Assembly (NCBI GenBank): GCA_947631255.1
Contig: CANRKT010000001.1
Location: forward strand, 176,554 to 240,553
DNA from: an uncultured Enterobacteriaceae bacterium
GTDB lineage: Bacteria; Pseudomonadota; Gammaproteobacteria; Enterobacterales; Enterobacteriaceae
Length of the DNA: 64,000 nucleotides
Direction: 5' to 3'
Positions 49,687-59,044 of this stretch are shown one piece after another; position 1 is the stretch's first letter, and each line of letters opens with the position of its first letter. The notes under the pieces were generated by a model that was given only the letters and a program-made list of their open reading frames with translations, searched no databases and was not told the DNA's origin. Position numbers and translations under genes: made by a program.

Positions 49687-50601
49687 ATGAAATACTTAAA
49701 CTATGTTTTATTATCTCTATTAAGTGTGACGGCTCAGTCTTGGGCTACTGAAAATGTTGCTAATACTCCCTCGGTGATACAATTAAAAGCAGCGGAGCTG
49801 AGACCAACACAACCCAGTATTGGCGAGCAGCAAGTTAATTATAAAATTGCCAACTATGCCTTAAATCCTAAAAAGTTATATGATGATTATTGCGAAGATA
49901 ATGGGGCTGAAGGTGTTGAGTCCTTTACCGAAAAGTCATCACTTCTCGATCTTAACTCTTTTAAATGTCTTGAAGCTTATGGATCCAACATTAAGGATCT
50001 TAAAACTGCCGTGATGGGACCGGATAAGCAATATTATTTAACTGACGGTCACCACCTGGTCAGTATGTTAAATAAAGTTTCTGGCGGAAACACCCCCGTT
50101 TTTATCCGTATTACGGATGATAAATCTGCTATGGGGTCGATGGATGAGTTCTGGGACTTCCTTGCAGAAAATAACCAGACATGGCTAAAAGACGCTCACT
50201 TTAAGCCAGTAAACTACCAGTCACTGCCGCAAACCGTATCGGCGGAAAGTTTACAGAATGATCAGTACCGCTCAATTATGTATTTTCTCCGGGGCGTCTC
50301 TTATAAAAAACCTAAATCAAACAATATTCCCTTCTTTGAGTTTTATATTGCTGAGTGGTTGAATAAAAAAGTCCCGGTAGATTCACTAAAACTGGATACC
50401 AGAGAAGATTATTATCACTCACTACAGAAAGTGGCTAATGCTATGATCTCCGCCCCTGCAGATGAGGTTGTCGTTGAGTTAGAAGGTAAAAAACTGACCG
50501 CCAGTGATTTTGGGATGTTTAAAGCCATCAACCAAAAAGAGATGAATAAACTGATTGACCAGGATGGCAAGTTAACCGTTGTATTTAGCGCTGGACAGTA
50601 A
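49687..50601 (+). CDS. Secreted protein with ParB-like (ParBc_2) domain
   Basis: From the ATG at 49687 (AAAAGG upstream) the protein has 304 aa with a signal peptide cleaved near QSWA (residue 20). The motif QYYLTDGHHLVSML (about 115-128, DGHHL) is typical of the ParBc_2 / ParB-like nuclease family. DEFWDFLAENNQTWLKD follows. An upstream in-frame start exists but would overlap the preceding gene and lose the signal peptide. Family members are predicted nucleases without a clear role. The pair with the small secreted protein is unexplained. Confidence 0.75.
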   Translation: MKYLNYVLLSLLSVTAQSWATENVANTPSVIQLKAAELRPTQPSIGEQQVNYKIANYALNPKKLYDDYCEDNGAEGVESFTEKSSLLDLNSFKCLEAYGSNIKDLKTAVMGPDKQYYLTDGHHLVSMLNKVSGGNTPVFIRITDDKSAMGSMDEFWDFLAENNQTWLKDAHFKPVNYQSLPQTVSAESLQNDQYRSIMYFLRGVSYKKPKSNNIPFFEFYIAEWLNKKVPVDSLKLDTREDYYHSLQKVANAMISAPADEVVVELEGKKLTASDFGMFKAINQKEMNKLIDQDGKLTVVFSAGQ

Positions 50602-50790
50602 TAATCATATTATCCTGGACGTTGCCGCCAAAAAAATCACCAAAAGACAGGGTACTCCTGCTTTTGGTGATATCTGCGTTTCAGGCTAACCGCTTCTGAC
50701 TTAGATTTACTGTACATTTCAGAAGACACCCTGACTGGTACCCTGCACAACTGCCGCCAGTAAACATTATCCTTGGTGAAGTCGTAACAA

Positions 50791-51477
50791 TCAGTTGTAC
50801 TCGAACCAGTCGCTATTCTGTTGTGCAATCGGTGTGATGGAATAGATAATCTCCTGTAAATGCTCCCGAGTCGCTTTTTCTGCAGCATCGGGGTCGCGTG
50901 CTTTTAGGGCATTAAAAATCAAGTAATGCTGCTGGATCAGGCTGGCTGGTGGAGAAACCTGGCTCAGGCTGAGAAAACGCACCCGATCCATCGTGGCTTT
51001 AATCGATTCAATGGTTTCCCACGCCAGTGAACAGTTAGCAATCTGCGTCAAAAACTGATGGAAACTGTCATCAAGGTTGAGAAATTCGCGCACCTGATCA
51101 TTCTGCGCGGCCAGTTCCTGACGGCGTAAGTTATGCTCCAGCGTCAGCAGTTGTTCCTCGGTAACCATTTCAGCCGCCCGACGTGCAATGGCGCATTCCA
51201 GCGTCTGACGAATAAAGCGGGCATCCGACACGCGCTGTTCGGAAATTTTCATGACAAAGGTGCCGCGCTGCGGCAGGATCTGCACCAGCCCGGATTCTGC
51301 TAGTTTGATAAACGCCTCTCGAACCGGCTGACGAGAAACATCAAAACGCAGGGAGATTTCTTTTTCGGACAGCAGCTTACCCGGTGGAATCGTGCATTCC
51401 ACAATGTCTTTACGCAATATGCGATAAATTTGCTGATTGACTGGTTCGTTGTTGTTGATCTGAAAAATGGTATCCAT
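50791..51477 (-). CDS. rspR: GntR-family regulator RspR
   Basis: RspR (YdfH) represses rspAB in E. coli. From the ATG at 51477 the protein has 228 aa, as in E. coli. [48 protein letters not shown] is the wHTH block. The FCD domain has [23 protein letters not shown] and ends [14 protein letters not shown] start at 51495 is possible but less likely. It lies at the distal end of a cluster containing rspA and rspB, and so is the probable local repressor. Confidence 0.9.
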   Translation of the reverse strand: MDTIFQINNNEPVNQQIYRILRKDIVECTIPPGKLLSEKEISLRFDVSRQPVREAFIKLAESGLVQILPQRGTFVMKISEQRVSDARFIRQTLECAIARRAAEMVTEEQLLTLEHNLRRQELAAQNDQVREFLNLDDSFHQFLTQIANCSLAWETIESIKATMDRVRFLSLSQVSPPASLIQQHYLIFNALKARDPDAAEKATREHLQEIIYSITPIAQQNSDWFEYN

Positions 51478-51530
51478 ATCGTTGTGCTTACCCAATAAAT
51501 TTGCCGCTTATAATACATGCTAACTCATGA

Positions 51531-51639
51531 ATATACCCGCCATACTTGCCTGTCATACGCTAAACTGCGCGTTCTCCCGCATATTTACGTCAGTCGAATC
51601 TTTCCTGCGTAAATAGCCAGAAATATGACGAGTATATAT
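51531..51639. repeat. Palindromic repeat copy between dctM and rspR
   Basis: The stretch begins ATATACCCGCCATACTTGCC and ends near ATATGACGAGTATATAT, an inverted copy. It belongs to the same family as the repeat after relA. Confidence 0.6.
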
Positions 51640-51676
51640 CCTCTGCTTAAAAATACGTCATTAACATTATATTACT

Positions 51677-52960
51677 TTATGGCATGAGTAAGTTAGGTAA
51701 AAACATGACTGTTTGTGGGAATACAAATAGGATCGCGGTGAAAATTAAAAATGCGATTAAATAAGGTACTGAAGCTTTTATAAAATGCACTGTATCGCAT
51801 TTTAAAATACCACAAACCGTATACATACATATACCCACTGGCGGCGTATTCGCTCCCAATAACGTTAAGGTAATGAACATAATGCCGAAATGAATGGGGT
51901 CATAACCGATTTCAGTGACAATAGGTAATAAGATAGGCGTCAGCAGTAAAATCAGAGGACTGGCATCCAAAACCATACCAATAACGAGCACCAGGGCAAA
52001 AATCAGCAATATGATACCTGTCGGATTGTCGGTGAATTCGGTAATGAACTCAGTCATCGCTTGAGGTAACTGATCCAACACGCTGATATGCCCAAGAATG
52101 AAGGCGGCCATAACCAAAAGCATGACAATACCCAGGTCGCTTAGCGTCTCAGTTAATGTATCAAGGATCCCTTGCCAGGTCAGTTCTTTATAAATCAGAC
52201 CGCCAACAATAATGGCATAGAGAACGATAAATGCCCCAGCCTCTGAAGTCGTGAACAAACCTAAACGAATGACGACAATAAGGATAATTGGAAACATCAG
52301 AGCCCAAAAACCACGACGGAAACTCACCGCTACTTCTTTAAATGTTGGCTTTGAGAATGTTTCTGGTTGAATTTTCATGCGACGAGCCATGATGTAATTC
52401 GTTACCATGAGCGTTATCGTCAGTAAAATACCGGGGATAATGCCTGCAAGGAATAATTTTCCAATAGAAACATTACCAACAAAACCATACAGGATTAATA
52501 ATATACTCGGAGGTAATGTCGCAGTGATCAGTGATGCAAAAGCGATGACTACTGCGGTGTAAGCCCTGGGATAACCTCGCTCAATCATAGAGAACCCAAG
52601 CATGCGTGACTGCATAGATGCATCAGCGACTGCGGAACCTGCAACTCCCCCCATCAGCATTGCGAGTAACACGTTAATTTGCGCCAGTCCACCAATCATC
52701 CATCCGGTCAGTAGACGAGCAAAATCTAATAAACGCTCAGTAATACCTGTTCGTGTCAGTAAATTTCCAACCAGGATAAACAGAGGAACGGCAATCATCG
52801 GAAATGACTGTGTGGGGGCTGCAAATTTTTGAAAAGCAATGCCAAGAGGAAGAAAGTCAGATGTGAAAAAATAGGCCAGACTTGATATGGCAATGACGAA
52901 TCCTACCGGCATGCCCATCAGCATAAAGACAATAAATAATACACCGGTCAACCATATCAT
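51677..52960 (-). CDS. TRAP transporter large permease (DctM/YiaN type)
   Basis: This is the large membrane subunit of a tripartite ATP-independent periplasmic transporter. It has 427 aa with about twelve hydrophobic segments. GGVAGSAVADASMQSRMLG and the loop PPSILLILYG are typical DctM motifs. GANTPPVGICMYTVCGI near the end is the second conserved ligand-path motif. It overlaps the small permease gene by 4 bp (ATGA). The E. coli homologue YiaN imports 2,3-diketo-L-gulonate; the neighbouring YiaK-like gene makes a related substrate plausible here. Confidence 0.92.
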   Translation of the reverse strand: MIWLTGVLFIVFMLMGMPVGFVIAISSLAYFFTSDFLPLGIAFQKFAAPTQSFPMIAVPLFILVGNLLTRTGITERLLDFARLLTGWMIGGLAQINVLLAMLMGGVAGSAVADASMQSRMLGFSMIERGYPRAYTAVVIAFASLITATLPPSILLILYGFVGNVSIGKLFLAGIIPGILLTITLMVTNYIMARRMKIQPETFSKPTFKEVAVSFRRGFWALMFPIILIVVIRLGLFTTSEAGAFIVLYAIIVGGLIYKELTWQGILDTLTETLSDLGIVMLLVMAAFILGHISVLDQLPQAMTEFITEFTDNPTGIILLIFALVLVIGMVLDASPLILLLTPILLPIVTEIGYDPIHFGIMFITLTLLGANTPPVGICMYTVCGILKCDTVHFIKASVPYLIAFLIFTAILFVFPQTVMFLPNLLMP

Positions 52961-53454
52961 GGCAGGTTTCCTCTAATAGATAATGCTCGATTAGAATTAA
53001 TTTTATCAATCAATTGTCTTACACAGGTGAAAATCATTAATAGACACCCAGTCGGAACAGCTGCACTTAAAACAACATGGTTTATCTCGGAAATAGGTAA
53101 TATATGTGAGCGAGTATCCCACATGAAAACATATCCAGAATACGTCCCAAAACCCAAGAAGGAAATAATTAAAATTTTGTTAATATAATCAACTAAATTC
53201 TGTACCTTCACTGGCAGTCGCTTCGATAATATATCAATCCCCATATTACGCTGGTTGACTTGAGCATAGTGGATAGAGAACATACTCACCCAGGCGAATA
53301 AAACCATTGATATTTCTATAGACCAAATCAGGGGATATCCCATTGCCCGCCCAATAGCGGCAACCAAAATAAGAATCACCATGACGATGAACATAATTTT
53401 TGCAATGGCTATTTCTATTTTAATCATTGTATTCATCTGTAATATCTCATTCAA
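52957..53454 (-). CDS. TRAP transporter small permease (DctQ/YiaM type)
   Basis: The small membrane subunit has 165 aa with four hydrophobic segments (about 18-36, 46-64, 88-108 and 126-147). WSIEISMVLFAWVSMFSIHYAQVNQRNMGIDILSKRLP is the typical DctQ core. It lies between dctP and dctM and overlaps dctM. A GC-rich hairpin separates it from dctP. Confidence 0.9.
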   Translation of the reverse strand: MNEILQMNTMIKIEIAIAKIMFIVMVILILVAAIGRAMGYPLIWSIEISMVLFAWVSMFSIHYAQVNQRNMGIDILSKRLPVKVQNLVDYINKILIISFLGFGTYSGYVFMWDTRSHILPISEINHVVLSAAVPTGCLLMIFTCVRQLIDKINSNRALSIRGNLP

Positions 53455-53457
53455 CGT

Positions 53458-53474
53458 CCCGCCCTAAGGGCGGG
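53458..53474 (-). promoter_or_regulatory. Hairpin between dctP and dctQ
   Basis: A perfect 7-bp G+C stem (CCCGCCC / GGGCGGG) with a TTA loop has no T tract. Such hairpins protect the 3' end of the binding-protein message and keep it more abundant than the permease message. Confidence 0.6.
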
Positions 53475-53500
53475 AGTAGTACAGAAGTTATCAAGCTAAC

Positions 53501-54529
53501 CTATTTGATATCCAGCGCTGTTTTTAAGCTGTCTTGAGCCTGTTCCAGTCCAAGTTTAGCAGGCACATTAGCGCATGCTGTTATAAACGGAGTGAGATCG
53601 ATCTCTGCCACTTCCGCACCACTTTTAGACATTTTTTCTAAAACAGCATTACTTTGCTCTATAATCTTTTGAGAGGCGAACGCACCTGCATTATAAGACT
53701 CCTCCTGCAGGATCTGCTGATATTCGGCTGGAAGCTGATCAAACCATTTGTTTCCCACGATAATCGACGTCATTAAATGGTAGTGGTTAGTTTTAGTAAT
53801 ATCTTTAGCGACTTCATTAAGCTTAGAACCGTATAACGCCGTTGGATGTGCCTCTGCAGCGTCCACTACACCTGTTTGAATCGCGGAATAGACTTCGGAC
53901 CATGCCATCGGCGTTGGTGATGCTCCCATACAGTTGATTGTTTCGATAGCGATGGAGGAGTCAGGTACTCTCACTCTGACACCTTTTAAATCAGACGGTT
54001 GCGTGAAAGGTTTTTTCGTCATCATCATCCGAGAACCTTGATACCAGTTGAAGGATAAACTGACTAACCCCGATTTATCTTGTAACTGTGATTCCCATTC
54101 TTTAAATACCGGTGTTGCGACAAACTTTGATGCCTGGTCATAATCTGACAATAAGAAGGGGGCATTCAGAATTGCTAACTCCGGCACAAATTGTGCCAGT
54201 CTGCCGCCATCAGTCAGTACGCCAACATTACTTCCAACCTGGGCCTGTTGAATCAACTCGCCATCAGCCCCTAACTGACCACTGGGAAACAGTCTGACGC
54301 GCACATTTTTATCCGTGCGTTTTTCAACATTTTTCTTAAATTCCTTAAATCCAGCATAAACAGGATCATCTGGTGATAAAGCTGTGCTCAGATTAAACTC
54401 ATATGTTTTAGCTGCAAAGGAAGATAAGGTGAAAAGGGAAAGTAATGAGCCAATTACTATTTTTTTATATGCGCCAGATTTCAGTGCGTAAAAATATTTC
54501 CTTTCAAAATTTAAGGTGTGTTTTGACAT
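53501..54529 (-). CDS. TRAP transporter substrate-binding protein (DctP/YiaO type)
   Basis: The periplasmic binding protein has 342 aa. A long basic n-region is followed by a hydrophobic core (KIVIGSLLSLFTLSSFAA) with cleavage near residue 40. The domain starts YEFNLSTALSPDDPVYAGF. The family motif LKGVRVRVPDSSIAIETINCMGASPTPMAWSEVYSAIQTGVVDAAE includes the arginine that binds the substrate carboxylate. GANPxx-type ligand residues fit a sugar acid. It is the first gene of dctPQM. Confidence 0.92.
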   Translation of the reverse strand: MSKHTLNFERKYFYALKSGAYKKIVIGSLLSLFTLSSFAAKTYEFNLSTALSPDDPVYAGFKEFKKNVEKRTDKNVRVRLFPSGQLGADGELIQQAQVGSNVGVLTDGGRLAQFVPELAILNAPFLLSDYDQASKFVATPVFKEWESQLQDKSGLVSLSFNWYQGSRMMMTKKPFTQPSDLKGVRVRVPDSSIAIETINCMGASPTPMAWSEVYSAIQTGVVDAAEAHPTALYGSKLNEVAKDITKTNHYHLMTSIIVGNKWFDQLPAEYQQILQEESYNAGAFASQKIIEQSNAVLEKMSKSGAEVAEIDLTPFITACANVPAKLGLEQAQDSLKTALDIK

Positions 54530-55057
54530 GTTGTTCTATCCTCCAAAGGAAAATTTATGAATGTAAAAATACGCGTTAGACTATTTGTCATCTGTCAAAG
54601 ATTAACGCTTTCCTTAGCCAGAGCATCAGGAAGGATAACTGTTGATGTCATTACTTAAGGTCTATTTACCCTTGAGTATGCTCTTGGTTTAACTCACCTT
54701 GCATGCTATGGGAAATAGGTTTTTGTTCCTGTTTCTTTCATAACAATACACATCATTATTGATAACAAAAGTACGCTAGACATAACTGCCATACAAGTAA
54801 TCGAGTTTTATTTTTGACGCCAAATGATTATTTTGAGAGATTTATCACAAAGCCATTGTTTCTATTTTAATACTCATGGAACGTTAACCATTTCATCTTG
54901 TCACCAGTTTAAACAGATAGGATTTAATAAATAAAAACAAGCTCAAGATAGTATTATGAGTCTCTTAATTAAAGCTGAGTTATTCTTTATAAAATATCGC
55001 TCAGCGACTTGTCAGCCCTATTTTTATCGTTAAATCATTGCGAAATATTCCCCATAA
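54530..55057 (-). promoter_or_regulatory. Gap between the dehydrogenase and dctP genes
   Basis: This 528-bp A+T-rich stretch has no ORF and splits the rsp/TRAP cluster into two probable transcripts. It must hold the dctPQM promoter. No operator stands out by eye. Confidence 0.4.
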
Positions 55058-56092
55058 TCATTCCTCCACCTCTTGTGCCAGTTTAATCACTTCCCCCCAA
55101 ACACCGTCGTCAACGGGGATGCCACTGATGAGATTTTCTCGCCGATTTTTAGCGGAATGTTCGCCGGGGTAATAAACTTCTTTCTGGCCTTCTGCCACTG
55201 TGGATGTCTTGACATAATCTGCCACGCTGTCAGCCATTCGATCGCTAAACTCGCTACCCCCAAGCTGGGCAGGATCGAATACCATGAAAATTTGACTGGC
55301 GCCTGTGCAACTTCCTTTACCTATTTTATCTATCTCATTGGTTGGATGTCCTGCGGACAATAACGCAGCCATCGCATCTAATAAAACAGCCATTCCGGAA
55401 CCTTTCCAGTATCCGGTCGGAAGGATCCGCATAGATTGTTCAATTGGCCCGGGTTCGTCAGTTAAATTTCCCTGCTGATCGAAACCGCCGGGGAAGGGCA
55501 AACGTTCATTTTTAAGCCGTGTGACCTGCAATTTACCGTATGAGTATTGCGACATGGCCATATCTAAAACGATCGATCCTTTTTCTCGTGGTACAGCCAT
55601 CACAAAGGGGTTATTACCTAAGCGGGTATTTTTACCCCCCCAGGCTGGCATACACGACTCCGTATTTGTCCAGCAAATGGCGGCGAGACCTTTTTCCGCT
55701 GCTTTCCAACCGTATGTCCCGCCTCGCATCCAGTGAGTTGTATTACGTAAAGCAACAATTCCTATACCATTCTGGCGCGCTATCTCTGCCGCTTTTTCAA
55801 CGGCAAATAAAGCATTAGTAATGCCAATCCCCTGATTACCGTCATAGATTTCAATCACGCCTAATGACTTAACCTGAGTCGGCTCTGCCTGAACATTGAT
55901 CCAGCCTTTTTTGACGTAGTCTATAAATCGCGGTACACGGTTTAAACCATGTGAAGAGACTCCATCACAGCTGGACTCCGTGTGAATCTGTGCGCAAATA
56001 TCCGCTTGTTGTTCACTTAATCCCGCCTTTAAAAATGCATTTTTTACCGTCTTTTTCATGATATCAAAGTTGATTCTTTGCATATTTTTCAT
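55058..56092 (-). CDS. Malate/L-lactate dehydrogenase family enzyme, DlgD (YiaK)-like
   Basis: This Ldh_2-family NAD(P)H oxidoreductase has 344 aa. The blocks SHGLNRVPRFIDYVKKGWI, NTTHWMRGGTYGWKAAEKG and LPTGYWKGSGMAVLLDAMAALLS match E. coli YiaK, the 2,3-diketo-L-gulonate reductase, including the catalytic histidine in SSHG. It is about 12 residues longer than YiaK. The adjacent TRAP transporter is of the YiaMNO type, as in the E. coli yia operon. Substrate remains an inference. Confidence 0.85.
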   Translation of the reverse strand: MKNMQRINFDIMKKTVKNAFLKAGLSEQQADICAQIHTESSCDGVSSHGLNRVPRFIDYVKKGWINVQAEPTQVKSLGVIEIYDGNQGIGITNALFAVEKAAEIARQNGIGIVALRNTTHWMRGGTYGWKAAEKGLAAICWTNTESCMPAWGGKNTRLGNNPFVMAVPREKGSIVLDMAMSQYSYGKLQVTRLKNERLPFPGGFDQQGNLTDEPGPIEQSMRILPTGYWKGSGMAVLLDAMAALLSAGHPTNEIDKIGKGSCTGASQIFMVFDPAQLGGSEFSDRMADSVADYVKTSTVAEGQKEVYYPGEHSAKNRRENLISGIPVDDGVWGEVIKLAQEVEE

Positions 56093-56128
56093 CTCATATT
56101 GAAGACCAATATTTCACGATAGACGTCA

Positions 56129-57142
56129 TCATGCCTGAATATCTAAAATGACTTTGCAGCAACCTCGAGGGTCTTGTTCAAACTTGCTCATCGCATTTTC
56201 TGCTTGAGAAAGTGGCAAATAATGGGTGACTAATTTTTCAGGCGCGAGCAATCCGCGCATCAGCCAGTCAATCACCACGGGAAAGCGTTTGCTATTAAGG
56301 CGCGAGGTAAAGAGTGACAACTCCTTGCTGGTGAGACTCTGCTGGGTAAAATGACAGGGCTCGCCTGAAAAACCGAGAAGCCCAATACGTGCAGCAGGAG
56401 AAGCCAGTGCAATAGCTTCTGACAGAATAGAAGGATGACAAGCGGCATCAATAATCAGGGTAGGACGTATACCCGCTAACTGTGTCGACAGAGGAATTTG
56501 GCTATTATTTAACGTCAGATCGGCACCATTATCACGAGCCATCAACAACCGTTCCGGTAAACGATCTGCAACAATGACTTGTGCTACCCCATAAACATTT
56601 TTCAGTACCTGAATCGCGGTTAATCCCATTGGGCCTGCGCCATAAATCAAGGCGATATCATGGGGTGCTGGCGCGAGAAAGGCGCTGATATTCGCTGCAA
56701 TCGTAAAGGGTTCGATAAGACTTGCTAGCTTATCCGGGATTGCATCAGGAATATGATAAGCATTAGAAGCCGGTACGCAGGTATATTCGCTAAATCCCCC
56801 ATCCCGATGTACGCCGATAACATGTAATTCCGTACATACATTAGGACGGTCAATGGAGCAGGGGTAACAATGACCACAGCTCACTACCGGATCAACCGAG
56901 ACACGCTCTCCAAGTCGGGATGCGTCTATGCCTTCTCCAACAGCATCAATCACGCCGAAGAACTCATGTCCGATAACACGCGGATATCTGGCAAAGGGGT
57001 TATGCCCACGCCAAATATGGACATCAGAGCCACAGATACTGGCATAACGCACTTTCACCCGAACTTCGCCTGCCGCAGGTTGCGGAATAGGGCGTACTTC
57101 AATCACCAATTTATTTGGCTGCTGTATCACAATACTTTTCAT
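56129..57142 (-). CDS. rspB: Zinc-dependent alcohol dehydrogenase RspB
   Basis: RspB is a medium-chain zinc dehydrogenase; the E. coli enzyme is linked to starvation sensing and is assigned to sugar-acid oxidation by homology. It has 337 aa. ASICGSDVHIWRGHNPFARYPRVIGHEFFGVI holds the catalytic zinc ligands Cys and His-Glu. CGHCYPCSIDRPNVC holds the structural zinc. The Rossmann motif is YGAGPMGLTAIQ. It lies 36 bp from the dehydrogenase gene and 29 bp from rspA. Confidence 0.93.
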   Translation of the reverse strand: MKSIVIQQPNKLVIEVRPIPQPAAGEVRVKVRYASICGSDVHIWRGHNPFARYPRVIGHEFFGVIDAVGEGIDASRLGERVSVDPVVSCGHCYPCSIDRPNVCTELHVIGVHRDGGFSEYTCVPASNAYHIPDAIPDKLASLIEPFTIAANISAFLAPAPHDIALIYGAGPMGLTAIQVLKNVYGVAQVIVADRLPERLLMARDNGADLTLNNSQIPLSTQLAGIRPTLIIDAACHPSILSEAIALASPAARIGLLGFSGEPCHFTQQSLTSKELSLFTSRLNSKRFPVVIDWLMRGLLAPEKLVTHYLPLSQAENAMSKFEQDPRGCCKVILDIQA

Positions 57143-57171
57143 GCTTTATCCTCTGATTACTTGTTCCACCA

Positions 57172-58386
57172 TTACCAGTTCCAGAGTGTGCCGTCTTCCA
57201 GACGAGCAACCGGTAAATAGGCAGGATCATAGGGATACTTCGCAGCCAGCTTTTCATCAAACTCAATGCCTAATCCTGGCTTGTCGCCCGGGTGCATATA
57301 GCCGTTATCGAATGTCCAGTTATGCGGGAATACTTCCAACATTTGCTCCGAATAACCCATATATTCCTGCACGCCGAAGTTTGGTACCCAGAGGTCAAAA
57401 TGTAGCGCCGCTGCCATACAGACAGGAGAGAGGTCAGATGGCCCGTGTGAACCCGTGCGCACCTGATAGAGCGAGGCAAAATCAGCGATGCGACGCATAC
57501 CGGTAATTCCACCTGCATGGGTAATTGTGGTACGGATGTAGTCGATGAGCTGCTCTTCAATCAGCTGTTTACAATCCCAAATGCTGTTAAACACTTCCCC
57601 TACAGCAATCGGCGTGACGGTGTGCTGACGAATTAAACGGAAGCAGGCCTGATTTTCCGCTGGTGTCGGATCCTCCATCCAGAACAGGCGATAATCCTCA
57701 ATGCTTTTACCAAAGCGCGCGGCCTCAATAGGTGTCAGACGATGGTGCATGTCGTGTAACATATGCTCGTTGAAACCAAATTTTTCGCGTACCGCCTCAA
57801 ACAGCTTCGGCGTAAAATCGAGGTATTTTTCTGTCGACCACAGTTGTTCTTCCGGAAAGTTGCCTTTTGTCGCGGGCTCATAGGCCAGTCCTTTGCCTTT
57901 CGCCATGCCGTAAGTGGTTTTCATACCCGGTACACCACACTGCACTCGAATTGCCTTGAACCCCTGATCACGGTGTCTGGCATAATCATCCAGCACTTCA
58001 TCAATCGTGTGACCCGTTGTATGGCAATAGACCATGACGCCGGTGCGTGATGCCCCGCCCAGCAACTGGTAGAGCGGCATATTGGCGGCTTTGGCTTTGA
58101 TATCCCACAAGGCGGTATCCACTGCTGAAATCGCGGACATAGTCACGGGGCCACGGCGCCAGTACGCCCCTTTGTAGAAATACTGCCAGATCTCTTCGAT
58201 CTGGTGCGCATCACGTCCAATAAGCTGCGGACAGATATGATCTTTGAGGTAAGAGGCGACCGGTAGTTCACGTCCGTTGAGCGTTGCGTCACCAAGGCCA
58301 GTTAATCCGTTATCTGTTGTAATTTTTAGGGTGACAAAATTACGGCCCGGGCAGGTAACAAATACTTCAGCACTGATGATCTTCAC
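57172..58386 (-). CDS. rspA: Enolase-superfamily sugar-acid dehydratase RspA
   Basis: RspA belongs to the mannonate dehydratase group of the enolase superfamily. It has 404 aa, the same as E. coli RspA, with extremely high identity. Ligands are in [10 protein letters not shown] (Asp), [11 protein letters not shown] (Glu) and [11 protein letters not shown] (Glu). [22 protein letters not shown] holds the catalytic His-Asp region. It is the first gene of the minus-strand cluster. Confidence 0.95.
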   Translation of the reverse strand: MKIISAEVFVTCPGRNFVTLKITTDNGLTGLGDATLNGRELPVASYLKDHICPQLIGRDAHQIEEIWQYFYKGAYWRRGPVTMSAISAVDTALWDIKAKAANMPLYQLLGGASRTGVMVYCHTTGHTIDEVLDDYARHRDQGFKAIRVQCGVPGMKTTYGMAKGKGLAYEPATKGNFPEEQLWSTEKYLDFTPKLFEAVREKFGFNEHMLHDMHHRLTPIEAARFGKSIEDYRLFWMEDPTPAENQACFRLIRQHTVTPIAVGEVFNSIWDCKQLIEEQLIDYIRTTITHAGGITGMRRIADFASLYQVRTGSHGPSDLSPVCMAAALHFDLWVPNFGVQEYMGYSEQMLEVFPHNWTFDNGYMHPGDKPGLGIEFDEKLAAKYPYDPAYLPVARLEDGTLWNW

Positions 58387-59044
58387 GTTATTTATCCTTT
58401 TATACGTACAGATATTCTTTTGTGGCTACTACCATACAAGAATGCTTATGGCGATAAGTTGAACAACTTCACATTTCATTTACATCATCAGGATTTATTT
58501 GAAGTCTGTGAGGTGTGAGCTGGGTTATGGCTTATGTCATGCAGGAAGTATTTAGGCTGTCTGGGTAGTGGGCAAAAAGAGATGTACATGCTTATTGGTA
58601 TGAAGCAGCAACAGCATCAGCATGTTGATATGGGGAGTGATCTAAAATTATCAATCTTACTCAGGTTATTTGAAATAAACTTACAGAATGGGCTCCGTAA
58701 TTTAGCAAGTAGAAAATAAAAAGCGGCAAATATTCTATCTTTCCAAGATAGGTTGCTCAATTACGTTATTTCATTTACTGATTAAGAGAATACTCAAATG
58801 TGAACTGTCTCGCAAAAAATATAATGTGTTACTGGACATGAAATATTCACCTGCTGCGGATGGTTTTTTGTCAGTAGCTAATCAAAACTTTGAATTTGAG
58901 GGCTATTTATTGAGAATATTTGTTTCAATGGTCACAGAAGTAAAAAAACATAATTAACTAATATAAAAACGTAATAGCTAATACTAGCTCATCTGTGTCA
59001 GAAAGTGTTTTACATTCATAAAAGAGATCGGGGATCTGATTATA
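58387..59044. promoter_or_regulatory. Divergent rspA / xyloside transporter region with a gene remnant
   Basis: This 658-bp gap holds the divergent promoters. At about 58708-58957 the plus strand is open without any start codon and encodes about 83 residues (KKRQIFYLSKIGCSITLFHL ... LLRIFVSMVTEVKKHN-stop). This may be the tail of a decayed gene, possibly a regulator. No operator was identified with confidence. Confidence 0.4.
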
